NCBI RefSeq assembly: GCF_020782235.1
Contig: NZ_JAJGNO010000001.1
Span: 1-64,000 of the forward strand
Source: Sphingobium naphthae
GTDB taxonomy: Bacteria; Pseudomonadota; Alphaproteobacteria; Sphingomonadales; Sphingomonadaceae
Direction: 5' to 3'
DNA length: 64,000 nt
A program made the position numbers and the translations under genes. Shown piece after piece: positions 34,832-45,535 of the stretch. The notes under the pieces are model-generated. The model saw only the letters and a list, made by a program, of their open reading frames with translations, did not search any database and was not told where the DNA came from. The stretch's first letter is position 1; the number at the start of each line of letters is the position of its first letter.

Positions 34832-35638
34832 TCAACCCTGCGCTTCGAGCTCGGCAAGATTGGACGGCCGTGAATTGAAGCCCCAGAGGTGCAGTCCGCC
34901 ATCGACGTTGATCGTTTCACCGGTGACAAAGGACGACATGTCGGAGGCAAGGAACACCGCGACCGGGGCGATGTCCGGCTCGGGATAGCCGACGCGACCG
35001 AGCGGCTTGGCGTTGGCCGAGATTTTTTCAAAGCCGGGGTGCTCGCGGCAGAGCCGCTCGAAGGTCAGCCCTGCCGCCGCCGGTGCAATCGCATTCACGC
35101 GAATGTTGAACCGACCCCATTCCGACGCCGCGCTGCGCGTCAGGCCGCGAATCGCTGACTTGCCCATATTGTAATCGACATGCCGCCAGGCGCCCGTGTC
35201 GGCATCGATCGAGTAGAAGTTGATCACGCTGCCGCCGCCTCGCGCCTTGAAATGCGGGAACGCGGCATGCATCGCCCACCATGTCGCCCACAGCGTCGTA
35301 TCCAGCGTACGCGCCAGGATCGCATCGGTCTTCTGCTCGAGCAGGACCTCCGGGCTCGGGGCGAAGGCATTGTTGACCAGCACGTCGATCCCGCCAAAGC
35401 TATCGACCGCTGCCTGGACAGCGGCGAGCACGCTCGCCTTGTCGCCGACATCGGTATGAACAAACAGCGCTTCACCACCCAGTTCGCGGCATTCTCCTTC
35501 AGTCGCGCGGCCGCGCTCCGCGTCGAGCTCCGCGATGATCAGCTTGGCACCTTCACGGACGAAGCTGCGCGCGATCCCGCGGCCGATACCCGCCCCGCCG
35601 CCGGTAACCAGCGCGACCTTTTCCTGCATCAATCCCAT
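34832..35638 (-). CDS. SDR family oxidoreductase
   Basis: 268 aa. TGGGAGIG cofactor motif, NNAF in place of NNAG, Tyr/Lys in DYNMGK, C-terminal FVTGETINVDGG. The Ser loop reads INFYSIDAD. Start ATG 35638 with GGAG 8 nt upstream. Divergent from the amidohydrolase at 35830 across a region that contains a good operator copy (35723-35738), so both are probably regulon members. Substrate unknown. Confidence 0.86.
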   Translation of the reverse strand: MGLMQEKVALVTGGGAGIGRGIARSFVREGAKLIIAELDAERGRATEGECRELGGEALFVHTDVGDKASVLAAVQAAVDSFGGIDVLVNNAFAPSPEVLLEQKTDAILARTLDTTLWATWWAMHAAFPHFKARGGGSVINFYSIDADTGAWRHVDYNMGKSAIRGLTRSAASEWGRFNIRVNAIAPAAAGLTFERLCREHPGFEKISANAKPLGRVGYPEPDIAPVAVFLASDMSSFVTGETINVDGGLHLWGFNSRPSNLAELEAQG

Positions 35639-35722
35639 CAAACCTTCTCCCGGCGGCGCCTGATCTTATATCAGTGACTAGGTCCAGCAGCCGCAAGTCG
35701 ATTATGCACTGCGATTTGCCCC

Positions 35723-35738
35723 ATTCCAATAGCAGAAT
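35723..35738. promoter_or_regulatory. Candidate shared operator (ATTC-N8-GAAT)
   Basis: ATTCCA-ATAG-CAGAAT, 10 of 12 arm positions with perfect outer ATTC/GAAT. It lies 85-100 bp upstream of the SDR start and 92-107 bp upstream of the amidohydrolase start, midway in the divergent intergenic region. Confidence 0.55.
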
Positions 35739-35829
35739 AACATTCTCCCCTTTGTCAAACTGCGGCTCATGCGCTAAACAGGGCTGTCTGCACTACAGTC
35801 AGCCCAGACTGGCGCGTTGGAGAAAACCG

Positions 35830-37161
35830 ATGAACCTGGAAGAAATGATTTTGATCAGCGTGGACGATCATGTGATCGAGCCGCCGGGTGCCTTCACGCC
35901 GCACTGGCCGGCCCACCTCAAGGGGCGCGAGCCACATATCGAGAAGCGCAACGACCGCGACGTATGGATGTTCGAGGAAAAGGCCGCGGGCTATATGGGC
36001 CTCAACTCGGTGGTCGGCCGTCCCAAGGAAGAATATGGGATGGAGCCGCTCAATTACGAGCAGATGCGCCGCGGCACATGGGACCTGAAGTCGCGAGTCG
36101 AGGACATGGACGCCAATGGCATTTTGGGTTCGATCTGCTTCCCGACCTTCCCGGGGTTCGCCGGGCAGCGGTTTCAGAACGTCTCGCACAACGACAAGCA
36201 AGTCGCGCTTGCCGCGATTCGCGCCTATAACGATTGGCATTATTACGACTGGTCGGAAGCGGCGCCAGGGCGCTTTATCCCGCTCATGCTCATTCCCTTC
36301 TGGGACATGCCTGCTGCTGTTGCCGAAGTGAATCGGATGGCGAAGCTCGGCGTGCATGCGCTGTCTTTCTCGGACAATCCGGCGATCTCCGGCTGGCCTT
36401 CGATTCACGATCCGTATTGGGATCCGTTGTGGAAGGCCTGCGCCGAAAACAATGTCGTGATCTGCTGCCACATCGGGACCGGCGCCGCCGCGGCGCACGC
36501 TTCGGACCTTTCGCCGATCGATGCATGGATCACGTCGATGCCGATCTCGATCGCCAATTCGGCGGCTGACTGGATCTGGGCGCCGATGTGGAAGAAGTAT
36601 CCCAACCTGCGTATGGCGTTGTCGGAAGGGGGTATCGGCTGGATTCCGTACCTGCTCGAGCGCGCCGATTTCACCCATGGTCATCATAACGCTTGGACCA
36701 ACTCGAACTTTGGCGGGAAGATGCCGAGCGACATCTTCAAGCAGCACATCATCAGCTGCTTCATCGAAGACAAGTTCGGCCTCAACAATCTCGACTATAT
36801 CGGTGAGGACATGGTAATGTACGAATGCGACTATCCGCATTCGGACTCGGTTTGGCCGCACTCGGCCGAGAAGCTGTGGGGCGACGTCAAGCACCTTTCG
36901 GAAACGACGATCAACAAGATCACTCACCTCAACGCGATGCGCGAATTCTCCTACGATCCGATCAGCAAGCTCGGGCGGGAAAATTGCACGGTCGGCGCGC
37001 TGAAGCGCCGCGCCGCGGCCGTCCCGGTCGAGACCGCGCCGATCCTCGGCATGGGTGGCGCCAAGCCAAATCGCGAGGCCGGCAAGCCGGTCACGTCCGG
37101 CGACATCAACCGCATGTTCGAAAGCGCCGACGCAGAATCGACCGTTTCCGGACGCCGCTGA
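35830..37161 (+). CDS. Amidohydrolase family 2 protein 3 (long form)
   Basis: 443 aa, longer than the other amidohydrolases here and from a different branch. The N-terminal metal motif is DDHVIEPPGAF (DxH variant), with VICCHIGTGAAAAHASD, LRMALSEGGIGWIPYLLERADF and the late YECDYPHSDSVWP supplying further ligands. This branch is frequent in actinobacterial and sphingomonad catabolism of polycyclic compounds, but its reactions are mostly unknown. TTGGAG 6 nt before ATG 35830. Monocistronic, with a strong terminator 19 bp downstream. Confidence 0.88.
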   Translation: MNLEEMILISVDDHVIEPPGAFTPHWPAHLKGREPHIEKRNDRDVWMFEEKAAGYMGLNSVVGRPKEEYGMEPLNYEQMRRGTWDLKSRVEDMDANGILGSICFPTFPGFAGQRFQNVSHNDKQVALAAIRAYNDWHYYDWSEAAPGRFIPLMLIPFWDMPAAVAEVNRMAKLGVHALSFSDNPAISGWPSIHDPYWDPLWKACAENNVVICCHIGTGAAAAHASDLSPIDAWITSMPISIANSAADWIWAPMWKKYPNLRMALSEGGIGWIPYLLERADFTHGHHNAWTNSNFGGKMPSDIFKQHIISCFIEDKFGLNNLDYIGEDMVMYECDYPHSDSVWPHSAEKLWGDVKHLSETTINKITHLNAMREFSYDPISKLGRENCTVGALKRRAAAVPVETAPILGMGGAKPNREAGKPVTSGDINRMFESADAESTVSGRR

Positions 37162-37179
37162 AGACCGATCAACAGAAGA

Positions 37180-37211
37180 GCCGCCGGCGAACGTTTCGCC
37201 GGCGGCTTTTT
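37180..37211 (+). terminator. Rho-independent terminator
   Basis: A 12-bp perfect stem (GCCGCCGGCGAA / TTCGCCGGCGGC), 3-nt loop, followed by TTTTT at 37207-37211. Positioned 19 bp after the amidohydrolase stop. Confidence 0.9.
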
Positions 37212-37306
37212 CGTGTGCGGAGCAAATGACACTGGCTGGACATACAGATCACTAACCGATGAGCAGGGCAGTGCGTTGCGCCGTCGATGGCAACGCCACA
37301 AACGAA

Positions 37307-37334
37307 CATCCCGGGCCCTTGCGGACCCGGGATG
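37307..37334 (-). terminator. Putative terminator of the TonB receptor gene
   Basis: CATCCCGGG and CCCGGGATG form a 9-bp stem with a 10-nt loop, 26 bp after the minus-strand TonB stop. The downstream minus-strand sequence TTCGTTTG is only moderately T-rich. Confidence 0.5.
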
Positions 37335-37359
37335 CCGGTAACTCATAGATTAGGGCAGG

Positions 37360-39810
37360 TCAGCGGCTGCCGAAGCGCACCGTCAGCCCGCCGCCGATCG
37401 TGAAGGGGTCGCCGACGGTACGCTGCACGAACCCAAGGCCCTGAGTGTAGAGATCGGCGAACACGCGAGTGGTATATTTCTTGTCGAGAATATTCCGCGC
37501 GAACACGAACAGCTCGACATTGGGATTGTCGAGTTGCAGCCCGATCCGGCCATTAAGCAAGCCATAGCCCTTGATCCGCGTCAGCGCGTTCTGCGTGTCG
37601 TAGGTCGCCTTGACCGCCGCCGAGACGCCGGGCGCCGCGGTGACCGGACTGATCGACATCGGTCCGATATAGGCGTAGTCGGCATGGATCCGCAGGTCGC
37701 CGAACGACAGCGGCACCGTCTGGGTCGCGCCCACCATGAATTGCACCTTAGCCAGCTGAGGCAACGGCTCGTTGCTGCGATCCACCGTCACATTGACGCC
37801 GCCAACCGACTGGACCTCGGTGAAGCTGCCCTTCTGATACTGGCCATCGAGCAGGCTGAGGTTTGCGTTCAGCTCAAGCCCGGTCGCCGGCACGGCGGTC
37901 ACCTCGAACTCGGCGCCATAGATGTTCGCATTGCCGGCGTTAATCAGATATTGCGTCGGCTGGGTCGTACCCGGGATCAGCGCGCCAATCTGCTTTTGCA
38001 GCCCTTCGGTCCAGCTGAAGAAAAGCGCGACATTGGTGCGCAGGCGGCGGTCGAACCAGTCGAGCTTCGCCCCCGCCTCAATGTCCCGCACCCGCTCCGG
38101 CGCGAAAGCCGGAATCGAGCCGGCGCGAACGTTCCAGCCGCCCGACTTCGATGCGCCGCGGGACTGGATGTAAAGGAAAGCGTTGCGCGACGCCTGATAA
38201 TCAAGGCCAACCGTCCAGGCCGGATAGTCGAAGCTGGCCTTTTGAGTCTGATCGCAGAGGGTGCCCGGATCCCTGTCGGGTAGGGTGCAGGTGCTCGGGT
38301 CGCCCAGGCGCGACTTGTTGTGCAGCACGACGTTACGATTATCCCATGTCCAGCGCAGACCCCCGGTGAAGCGCAGTTCCGGGGTTAATGAATAGGTGCC
38401 TTGCGCGAACAGACCCTTGGTAATGTTGGTCACGTCCGCAGCGTTCTCGGTGATGAAGCGCGGCGCCGGAATGAAGCCGAACGTCTGCGAGACGCTCGAT
38501 TCATAGCCCGTCTCGTGCCCGTAATAACCGCCCAGAATATAGCTGAAGTCGCCCGATCTGCCCGAAAGCTGAACTTCCTGCGAGAATTGTTCGGAACCAT
38601 AGCCGGAGCGGGTCGTGAGCAGCGGCACCGGGGTGCCGTCGGTATCGATTAGCCCGGTCGAGTTGCTGTATCGGTAACCCGTAATCGACTTGAGCGCCAG
38701 ATCGCCGCCGAGATCCACATTGATCGTACCGCCAAAGCCATAGGCGATGACCTGATTCTGCGGCTTTTCGAGGTACAGCGCCTGCACATCGGCCGGCAAG
38801 CTGTTATAGATCGTCGTGCCAGCCGGCGTGACGGTCGGCAGCACAAAAGCCGTGCCGTTCGTCTCGTACCACGTGGCTTTCGTCTGCACATAGGGCGCTA
38901 GCAGAGCAGGCACGCCGGCGCCGCCTGGCAGCGCGCTGAACACCGCCGGATTGAACGCGATCAGCCCGACCTTCTGGCCGTTGTCGTTGATCTTGTTATA
39001 GTCTCCCGACAGCGTGATATCAAAGCCAGCACCCTCATAACGCAGCTTGCCGCGAACGAAGTAGCTCTCGGGATCGTCTGCGAACGTGCCGAGCGCCCGG
39101 TTGCGAACATAGCCGTCGCGGTCATGATAGTTTCCGGTCACGCGCAGTGCCAGACCGTCAGCCAGCGGCGCGTTCACGGTCAAGCCGGCACTTCGATACG
39201 AATAGTTGCCGACCTCTCCCTTGGCGATGACTTCGAAATAGTCCTTCGGATCTGCCGTGATGATGTTGACGGCGCCGCCCGTGGTGTTGCGTCCGAACAG
39301 CGTTCCCTGCGGGCCGCGGAGAACCTCCAGGCGCTGCAGGTCATCGAGGTCGGTCTGTCCCTGGGAGGGGCGCGGGACGTAAACGCCGTCGATATAGGTG
39401 GCGACGGTCGGATCGTTGGCGGTGCCAGGATTCTGGTTCTGCTGACCGCGAATCGAGACAAATACCAGACCCGATACCGAAGGTCCGCCGGTCTGAATTG
39501 AGAAGCTCGGCGTCACGCGCTGAAGGTCGGTCGCGTCCTGCACCTGCGCCGTTTCGAGTGATTGCGAGCTAAGCGCGGTCACCGCCACCGGCGTGGTCTG
39601 TAACCGCTCTTCGGTGCGACGGGCGGTGACGACGATATCCTCGATGCCGGCGTGCCCGCCATTGGCACTTTGTGTTGCGCTGGTCACATCCTGTGCCGGG
39701 GCCGGCGTCGGATTTGCTGGAGGGCTCGCCTTTTGAGCCATCGCCGTAGAGGCGGCGAGCATCGATGCCGAAACCAATAACGCGCGCGAGCAGACAATCA
39801 TTCGAGTCAT
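37360..39810 (-). CDS. TonB-dependent outer-membrane receptor 2
   Basis: 816 aa. Signal peptide (MIVCSRALLVSASMLAASTA..AQ), a proline/alanine linker, then EDIVVTARRTEERLQTTPVA, plug motifs LRGPQGTLFGRNTTGGAVN, TonB-dependent barrel and a C-terminus that ends in GGGLTVRFGSR. Start ATG 39810 with GGGAGG 8 nt upstream; longer frame to 39861 not supported. Monocistronic with its own promoter region carrying an 11/12 operator copy. Takes up a substrate related to that of receptor 1, or a different form of it. Confidence 0.93.
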   Translation of the reverse strand: MTRMIVCSRALLVSASMLAASTAMAQKASPPANPTPAPAQDVTSATQSANGGHAGIEDIVVTARRTEERLQTTPVAVTALSSQSLETAQVQDATDLQRVTPSFSIQTGGPSVSGLVFVSIRGQQNQNPGTANDPTVATYIDGVYVPRPSQGQTDLDDLQRLEVLRGPQGTLFGRNTTGGAVNIITADPKDYFEVIAKGEVGNYSYRSAGLTVNAPLADGLALRVTGNYHDRDGYVRNRALGTFADDPESYFVRGKLRYEGAGFDITLSGDYNKINDNGQKVGLIAFNPAVFSALPGGAGVPALLAPYVQTKATWYETNGTAFVLPTVTPAGTTIYNSLPADVQALYLEKPQNQVIAYGFGGTINVDLGGDLALKSITGYRYSNSTGLIDTDGTPVPLLTTRSGYGSEQFSQEVQLSGRSGDFSYILGGYYGHETGYESSVSQTFGFIPAPRFITENAADVTNITKGLFAQGTYSLTPELRFTGGLRWTWDNRNVVLHNKSRLGDPSTCTLPDRDPGTLCDQTQKASFDYPAWTVGLDYQASRNAFLYIQSRGASKSGGWNVRAGSIPAFAPERVRDIEAGAKLDWFDRRLRTNVALFFSWTEGLQKQIGALIPGTTQPTQYLINAGNANIYGAEFEVTAVPATGLELNANLSLLDGQYQKGSFTEVQSVGGVNVTVDRSNEPLPQLAKVQFMVGATQTVPLSFGDLRIHADYAYIGPMSISPVTAAPGVSAAVKATYDTQNALTRIKGYGLLNGRIGLQLDNPNVELFVFARNILDKKYTTRVFADLYTQGLGFVQRTVGDPFTIGGGLTVRFGSR

Positions 39811-39897
39811 CCTTAGCACCCTCCCAATTCGCCGTCCGGTCTTGATGCCGTTTGTGAGCAATGACGCTGTTTAGCCGCAAACTTCCACCTTGGGAAT

Positions 39898-39913
39898 ATT
39901 CTGAAATCAAAAT
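39898..39913. promoter_or_regulatory. Candidate shared operator
   Basis: ATTCTG-AAAT-CAAAAT, 11 of 12 arm positions, 88-103 bp upstream of the TonB receptor 2 start and 65 bp downstream of the thioesterase stop. Confidence 0.6.
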
Positions 39914-39977
39914 TTTTTATCGATGTCAGAAAAATCGACGTCTCATGCAGTGAGCGCCGACGAAATCCGATCTGGTC

Positions 39978-40422
39978 CTAGCGGGCGCGATAGTCGCGCA
40001 TTGCCGCCTCATGCCGTTCGAAATGCCCCTCGCGCCGTTCGACCCAAACGCCGATTGCCCGCGCCAGCGGGGACGGATCCCGTTCGAGACGCAACATCGC
40101 CTGCATCGTCCACCGGCGCCCAGCGCGCGACTCGGTGACCACCTCGACGATCATCGCCTCGCCGACTGGCACGGGATTGAAAAAATCGACGGTCAGGTTT
40201 CCCGTCACGGTTCGGAGACCGCGTTGCGTAAGCGATCGGCCGATGATGTCGTCGAACATCGCCGCGGTCCATCCGCCGTGCGCCACGTTGGGTCCGGCTT
40301 GGAAGTGGGGCGCGCAGCGCACCGGAGCATGCGCGGCGTCACCGATGATCGTGATCTCGCCGAGGCCGAGACGGCACCGCCCACGGTTCCGACATCCGCC
40401 GCACATTACGGTGATCGCTGGA

Positions 40423-40430
<8 letters not shown>
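39978..40430 (-). CDS. PaaI-family hotdog thioesterase with N-terminal Cys motif
   Basis: 150 aa hotdog fold: helix segment NVAHGGWTAAMFDDIIG and strand segment GNLTVDFFNPVPVGE are typical of PaaI-type thioesterases. Unusual is the N-terminal MCGGCRNRGRCRLG with three closely spaced cysteines, which could bind metal. Start ATG 40430 overlaps the E3 stop by 8 bp, so it is the last gene of the 2-oxoacid dehydrogenase operon. It may release CoA from acyl-CoAs that stall, or hydrolyse the complex's product. Confidence 0.82.
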
Positions 40431-41817
<1,387 letters not shown>

Positions 41818-41820
41818 CTT

Positions 41821-43098
41821 TCAGTCCATGAAGATCAGCGCGGGATGTTCGATCAGCCGCTTCAGGCGCTGGATAAAGCTGGCTGCGTCGTATCCGTCGA
41901 CGATGCGGTGATCGAAAGATGACGACAGGTTCATGATCTTGCGTACCGACACGAGCCCGCCTTGCACGACCGGCCGCTCGGCAATCTTGTTCGGACCGAT
42001 GATCGCGACTTCGGGATGGTTGATGACCGGCGTGGTCGTGATCCCGCCGAGCGGCCCCAGGCTGGTGATTGTGATCGTCGATCCCGACAGATCCTCCCGC
42101 ATCGCGGTCCCGTTGCGCGCTGCGGTGCTCACTCGGGCGACCTCGCGCGCGCTGTCCCACAGGTCGAGCGCCTCCGCATTGCGCACCACCGGCACCATCA
42201 GCCCACCCGGTGTCTGCGTAGCGATGCCGACATGGACGGCCGCATGCGTGTGCAACACGCCGGCATCGTCATCATAGCGCGCATTAACCTGCGGAAAGTC
42301 GGCTAGCGCTCGAACGAGCGCGCGCATCATGAACGGCAGCAACGTCAGCTTGGGCTGGTGGCCGCTACGATGCGCATTGAGATCCGCACGCAGCGCTTCC
42401 AGCTCGGTGACGTCGCATTCCTCGACATAGGTAATGTGCGGGATCCGCCGCTTGGCGTCCTGCATCTTCTCGGCGATCTTGCGCCGAAGACCGATGATCT
42501 TGGTCTCGCTCACCGCCTGCTGCGGCGATTGGCGAGAGCTGACCGCCGGCGTAGTGCTGCCCGCAGCGACGAAGGCATCGAGGTCTTCGGGCGTGACGCG
42601 GCCGCCTGGCCCTGTACCGGGCACGAACTGGAGCGGAATGCCGAGGGCATAGGCGCGCTGACGCGTGGCAGGGGCGGCCAGCGGCGCTTCGTCCGCCTTG
42701 CGCCATTGCGAGGCCACGGGCGAGTTGGCCGGGATCGGTGCCGGAGCGATCGGCTCGACTGGCGCCGGGAGTGGCAGCGGATCGCTCGCCGCCGGCGCCG
42801 GTTCGGGCGAAGGGGCCGGCACTGCGACGACAGCATCGGAAGCGGCATTGCCCTCGCCCTCGACCTCGATCTCCACCAGCACACCGCCGACCGGCATCAT
42901 CGTGCCGATGTCGCCGTGAATCGCGGTGACAACGCCATCGACGGGTGACGTCATGTCGACCGTCGCTTTGTCGGTCATCACATCGACGAGGCTCTGATCC
43001 TCCTTGATCGGATCGCCCGGCTTGACGTGCCACCTCACGACTTCGGCCTCTGCGACGCCTTCGCCGACATCGGGCAAGCGGAAGAGATAGCATCCCAA
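41821..43098 (-). CDS. bkdB: Branched-chain 2-oxoacid dehydrogenase E2 (dihydrolipoyl acyltransferase)
   Basis: 425 aa. One N-terminal lipoyl domain with the lipoylated Lys in VMTDKATVDMTSP (about residue 44), a Pro/Ala-rich linker (residues ~90-130), a peripheral-subunit-binding domain (TRQRAYALGIPLQFVPGTG) and the catalytic domain with SSSFDHRIVDGYDA (His and Asp of HxxxDG). The start is TTG at 43098, 3 bp after E1beta's stop; the nearby ATG is in another frame. Transfers the acyl group from E1 to CoA. Confidence 0.93.
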   Translation of the reverse strand: MGCYLFRLPDVGEGVAEAEVVRWHVKPGDPIKEDQSLVDVMTDKATVDMTSPVDGVVTAIHGDIGTMMPVGGVLVEIEVEGEGNAASDAVVAVPAPSPEPAPAASDPLPLPAPVEPIAPAPIPANSPVASQWRKADEAPLAAPATRQRAYALGIPLQFVPGTGPGGRVTPEDLDAFVAAGSTTPAVSSRQSPQQAVSETKIIGLRRKIAEKMQDAKRRIPHITYVEECDVTELEALRADLNAHRSGHQPKLTLLPFMMRALVRALADFPQVNARYDDDAGVLHTHAAVHVGIATQTPGGLMVPVVRNAEALDLWDSAREVARVSTAARNGTAMREDLSGSTITITSLGPLGGITTTPVINHPEVAIIGPNKIAERPVVQGGLVSVRKIMNLSSSFDHRIVDGYDAASFIQRLKRLIEHPALIFMD

Positions 43099-43101
43099 GG
43101 C

Positions 43102-44115
43102 TCAGCGCTCCATGCAGCGGGCCAGCGCCTTGGCAAGGCGAGCCGGTCCGGGGAAATAGTCCCACTCGAACGCGTGAGGATAAGGCGTGTCCCAACCGGC
43201 GACGCGTTCGATGGGGCTCTTGAGATGATAGAAGCAGCGTTCCTGCACCAGCGCCGCGAGTTCTCCGCCAAAGCCACCGAAGCGCGACGCTTCGTGCAGG
43301 ATTACGCAACGCCCGGTCTTGCGAACCGACGCGACGATCGTCTCGATGTCGAGCGGCACGATCGAGCGCAGATCGATGAGTTCGGCATCCACCCCGCTTT
43401 CCGCGATGCCGGCCGCCGCGACATGCACCATCGTGCCATAGGCCAGCACGGTCGCGTCCGCGCCCTCCCGCTCGATCGCGGCTTTGCCGAGCGGCACGGT
43501 GTAATGTTCCTCCGGCACTTCCGCACGCGGATCGCCGGCCCAGGTCTTCAGCGCCTGATCGTGCCGGCCATCGAAGGGTCCGTTGTAGAGCCGCTTCGGC
43601 TCGAGGAATACGACCGGATCATCGTCCTCAATCGCCGCGATCAGCAGGCCTTTGGCATCATAGGGGTTAGATGGGATGACCGTCTTGAGGCCGGTGATGT
43701 GCGCGAAAATCGCCTCGGGTGATTGGCTGTGCGTCTGGCCGCCGAAAATCCCGCCACCATAGGGCGAGCGCACTGTGATCGGTGCCCAGAACTCGCCCGC
43801 CGAGCGATAGCGCAGCCGCGCGGCCTCCGACACGAGTTGATCGAAGGCCGGCAGTATATAGTCGGCGAACTGGATCTCGGCCACCGGACGCAATCCATAT
43901 GCGCCCATGCCGATCGCGGTGGCGATGATGCCCCCTTCGGAGATCGGTGCGTCGAAGCAGCGCTTCAAGCCGTGCTTCGCCTGCAACCCGTCGGTTACGC
44001 GGAAGACGCCGCCGAAATAGCCCGTGTCCTCGCCGAAGATCAGCACATCTGGATCACGTGCCAGCATGACGTCGAGCGCATGATTCAGCGCTTGGATCAT
44101 ATTCATCGCGGGCAT
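43102..44115 (-). CDS. bkdA2: Branched-chain 2-oxoacid dehydrogenase E1 beta
   Basis: 337 aa transketolase-type beta subunit: FGEDTGYFGGVFRVTDGLQ, FDAPISEGGIIATAIGMGAYG, VRSPYGGGIFGGQTHSQSPE, and C-terminal VILHEASRFGGFGGELAALV. Start ATG 44115 is 1 bp after the E1alpha stop; the frame runs on to 44223 antisense-free but inside E1alpha. Forms the alpha2beta2 decarboxylase with E1alpha. Confidence 0.93.
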   Translation of the reverse strand: MPAMNMIQALNHALDVMLARDPDVLIFGEDTGYFGGVFRVTDGLQAKHGLKRCFDAPISEGGIIATAIGMGAYGLRPVAEIQFADYILPAFDQLVSEAARLRYRSAGEFWAPITVRSPYGGGIFGGQTHSQSPEAIFAHITGLKTVIPSNPYDAKGLLIAAIEDDDPVVFLEPKRLYNGPFDGRHDQALKTWAGDPRAEVPEEHYTVPLGKAAIEREGADATVLAYGTMVHVAAAGIAESGVDAELIDLRSIVPLDIETIVASVRKTGRCVILHEASRFGGFGGELAALVQERCFYHLKSPIERVAGWDTPYPHAFEWDYFPGPARLAKALARCMER

Positions 44116-44116
44116 G

Positions 44117-45346
44117 TCAGATCCCCAGCTCCCGGCGCTGTTCGACGACGCGCCAGTCGGGCTCCTTGAACACCCCCTCGAACATCTCCGCGACGCTCGG
44201 CTTCGACTTGCCGAGCGTCCCAACTGCCTCGCCAGTCTTGACGGCTTCGCGGACCTGCGTGTCGAGCGTCTCGATCAACGCGGCATGCCGCGCCTCGTCC
44301 CACTCACCGAGTGCGATCATATGTCCCTTCAGCCGTTCCACGGGATCGCCGAGCGGCCAATGTGCCGCCTCGTCCGCAGGGCGGTATTTGGTGGGATCGT
44401 CGCTCGTCGAATGACCGCTTGCACGATAGGTGAACAGTTCGATCAGCGTGGTGCCCAGATTGCTGCGCGCGCGCTCTGCCGCCCATTCGGTGGCCGCCCA
44501 AACCGCAAGGAAGTCATTGCCGTCAACACGCAGTCCGGGCAGCCCATAGGCGATCGCCTTCGCCGCGAAGGTCGTCTCCTCGCCGCCGGCGATGCCGGAA
44601 TAGCTGGAGATCGCCCATTGATTGTTCGTGACGCACAGGACCGCTGGCGCTCGATAGACGGCGGCGAAGGTCAGGGCCTCGTGAAAATCGCCTTCTGCCG
44701 TGGTCCCTTCACCGATATAGGCCAGCGCGATCTTGTCGTCACCGCGGTACGCCGATGCCATGGCCCAACCGACGGCATGACCGAAACGGCTGCCGACATT
44801 GCCGGACAAGGTGTAAAAGCCATAGTCGCGGGCGGAGAACAGGATCGGCAATTGCCGGCCCTTGAGCGGATCGTTCGCGTTCGAAAAGATCTGATTGACC
44901 ATGTCGATCAGCGGATAGCCGCGCGCATGCAGCCACCCCATCACCCGGTAGGTGGGGAAACACATGTCCTCACGCCCGAGCATCATCGACTGCGCGACCC
45001 CAATCGCCTCTTCGCCGGTCGACTTCATGTAAAAGCTGGTCTTCCCCTGCCGATGCGAGCGGAACAGGCGCTCGTCGAATGCGCGCGTCAGCAACATCGC
45101 GCGCAGCCCTTCGCGCAACGTGTCCGCCTCAAGACGCGGGTTCCAAGGGCCAACCGCCTGCCCCGCCTCGTCAAGCACGCGAACTAGGCCGAACGGTAGA
45201 TCACGCATCTCCGCCTCGCTTGCCGCGATGTCGGGCCGGCGTGTCTCGCCAGCGGAAGGGATAAGGATATGCGAGAAATCAGCCGCATCGCCGGGGCGTG
45301 CCGGAGGCTCGGGTATCCTAAGGCTGAGCGGCGTTCGATTTGACAT
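44117..45346 (-). CDS. bkdA1: Branched-chain 2-oxoacid dehydrogenase E1 alpha
   Basis: 409 aa. Thiamine-diphosphate motif is IGEGTTAEGDFHEALTFAA...NNQWAIS (first Asp of GDG is Glu). The N-terminal LRIPEPPARPGDAADFSH and the phosphorylation-loop region YRASGHSTSDDPTKYRP are typical of BkdA1. It decarboxylates branched 2-oxoacids. First gene of the five-gene operon. In this setting the complex may process a 2-oxoacid or branched acid from the main substrate and not only amino-acid keto acids; the operator copy upstream supports co-regulation. Confidence 0.93.
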   Translation of the reverse strand: MSNRTPLSLRIPEPPARPGDAADFSHILIPSAGETRRPDIAASEAEMRDLPFGLVRVLDEAGQAVGPWNPRLEADTLREGLRAMLLTRAFDERLFRSHRQGKTSFYMKSTGEEAIGVAQSMMLGREDMCFPTYRVMGWLHARGYPLIDMVNQIFSNANDPLKGRQLPILFSARDYGFYTLSGNVGSRFGHAVGWAMASAYRGDDKIALAYIGEGTTAEGDFHEALTFAAVYRAPAVLCVTNNQWAISSYSGIAGGEETTFAAKAIAYGLPGLRVDGNDFLAVWAATEWAAERARSNLGTTLIELFTYRASGHSTSDDPTKYRPADEAAHWPLGDPVERLKGHMIALGEWDEARHAALIETLDTQVREAVKTGEAVGTLGKSKPSVAEMFEGVFKEPDWRVVEQRRELGI

Positions 45347-45393
45347 AAGGACTCGACGTGAAACGGCGACACTGCCGCGGGGGCTTCCTTAGC

Positions 45394-45409
45394 ATTCTTT
45401 ATTCAGAAA
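45394..45409. promoter_or_regulatory. Candidate shared operator
   Basis: ATTCTT-TATT-CAGAAA, 10 of 12 arm positions, 48-63 bp upstream of the E1alpha start and 127 bp from the divergent oxidoreductase start. Confidence 0.55.
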
Positions 45410-45535
45410 TAAATTCCTATTTTAGATTGATGGCGCGCGGCGTGCGCAATATGAGCAGGCACGTTCACCGAGCCATTCCCGTCTCGTAATCTGTTCTGAT
45501 GGTGGGCTGACGGCTGATCAACACAGGAGAGTGGC

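Noticed and set aside
35767..36927. Minus-strand open frame of 386 codons opposite amidohydrolase 3
   Set aside because: The plus-strand gene has metal-site motifs, a ribosome site and a terminator; the antisense frame has none.
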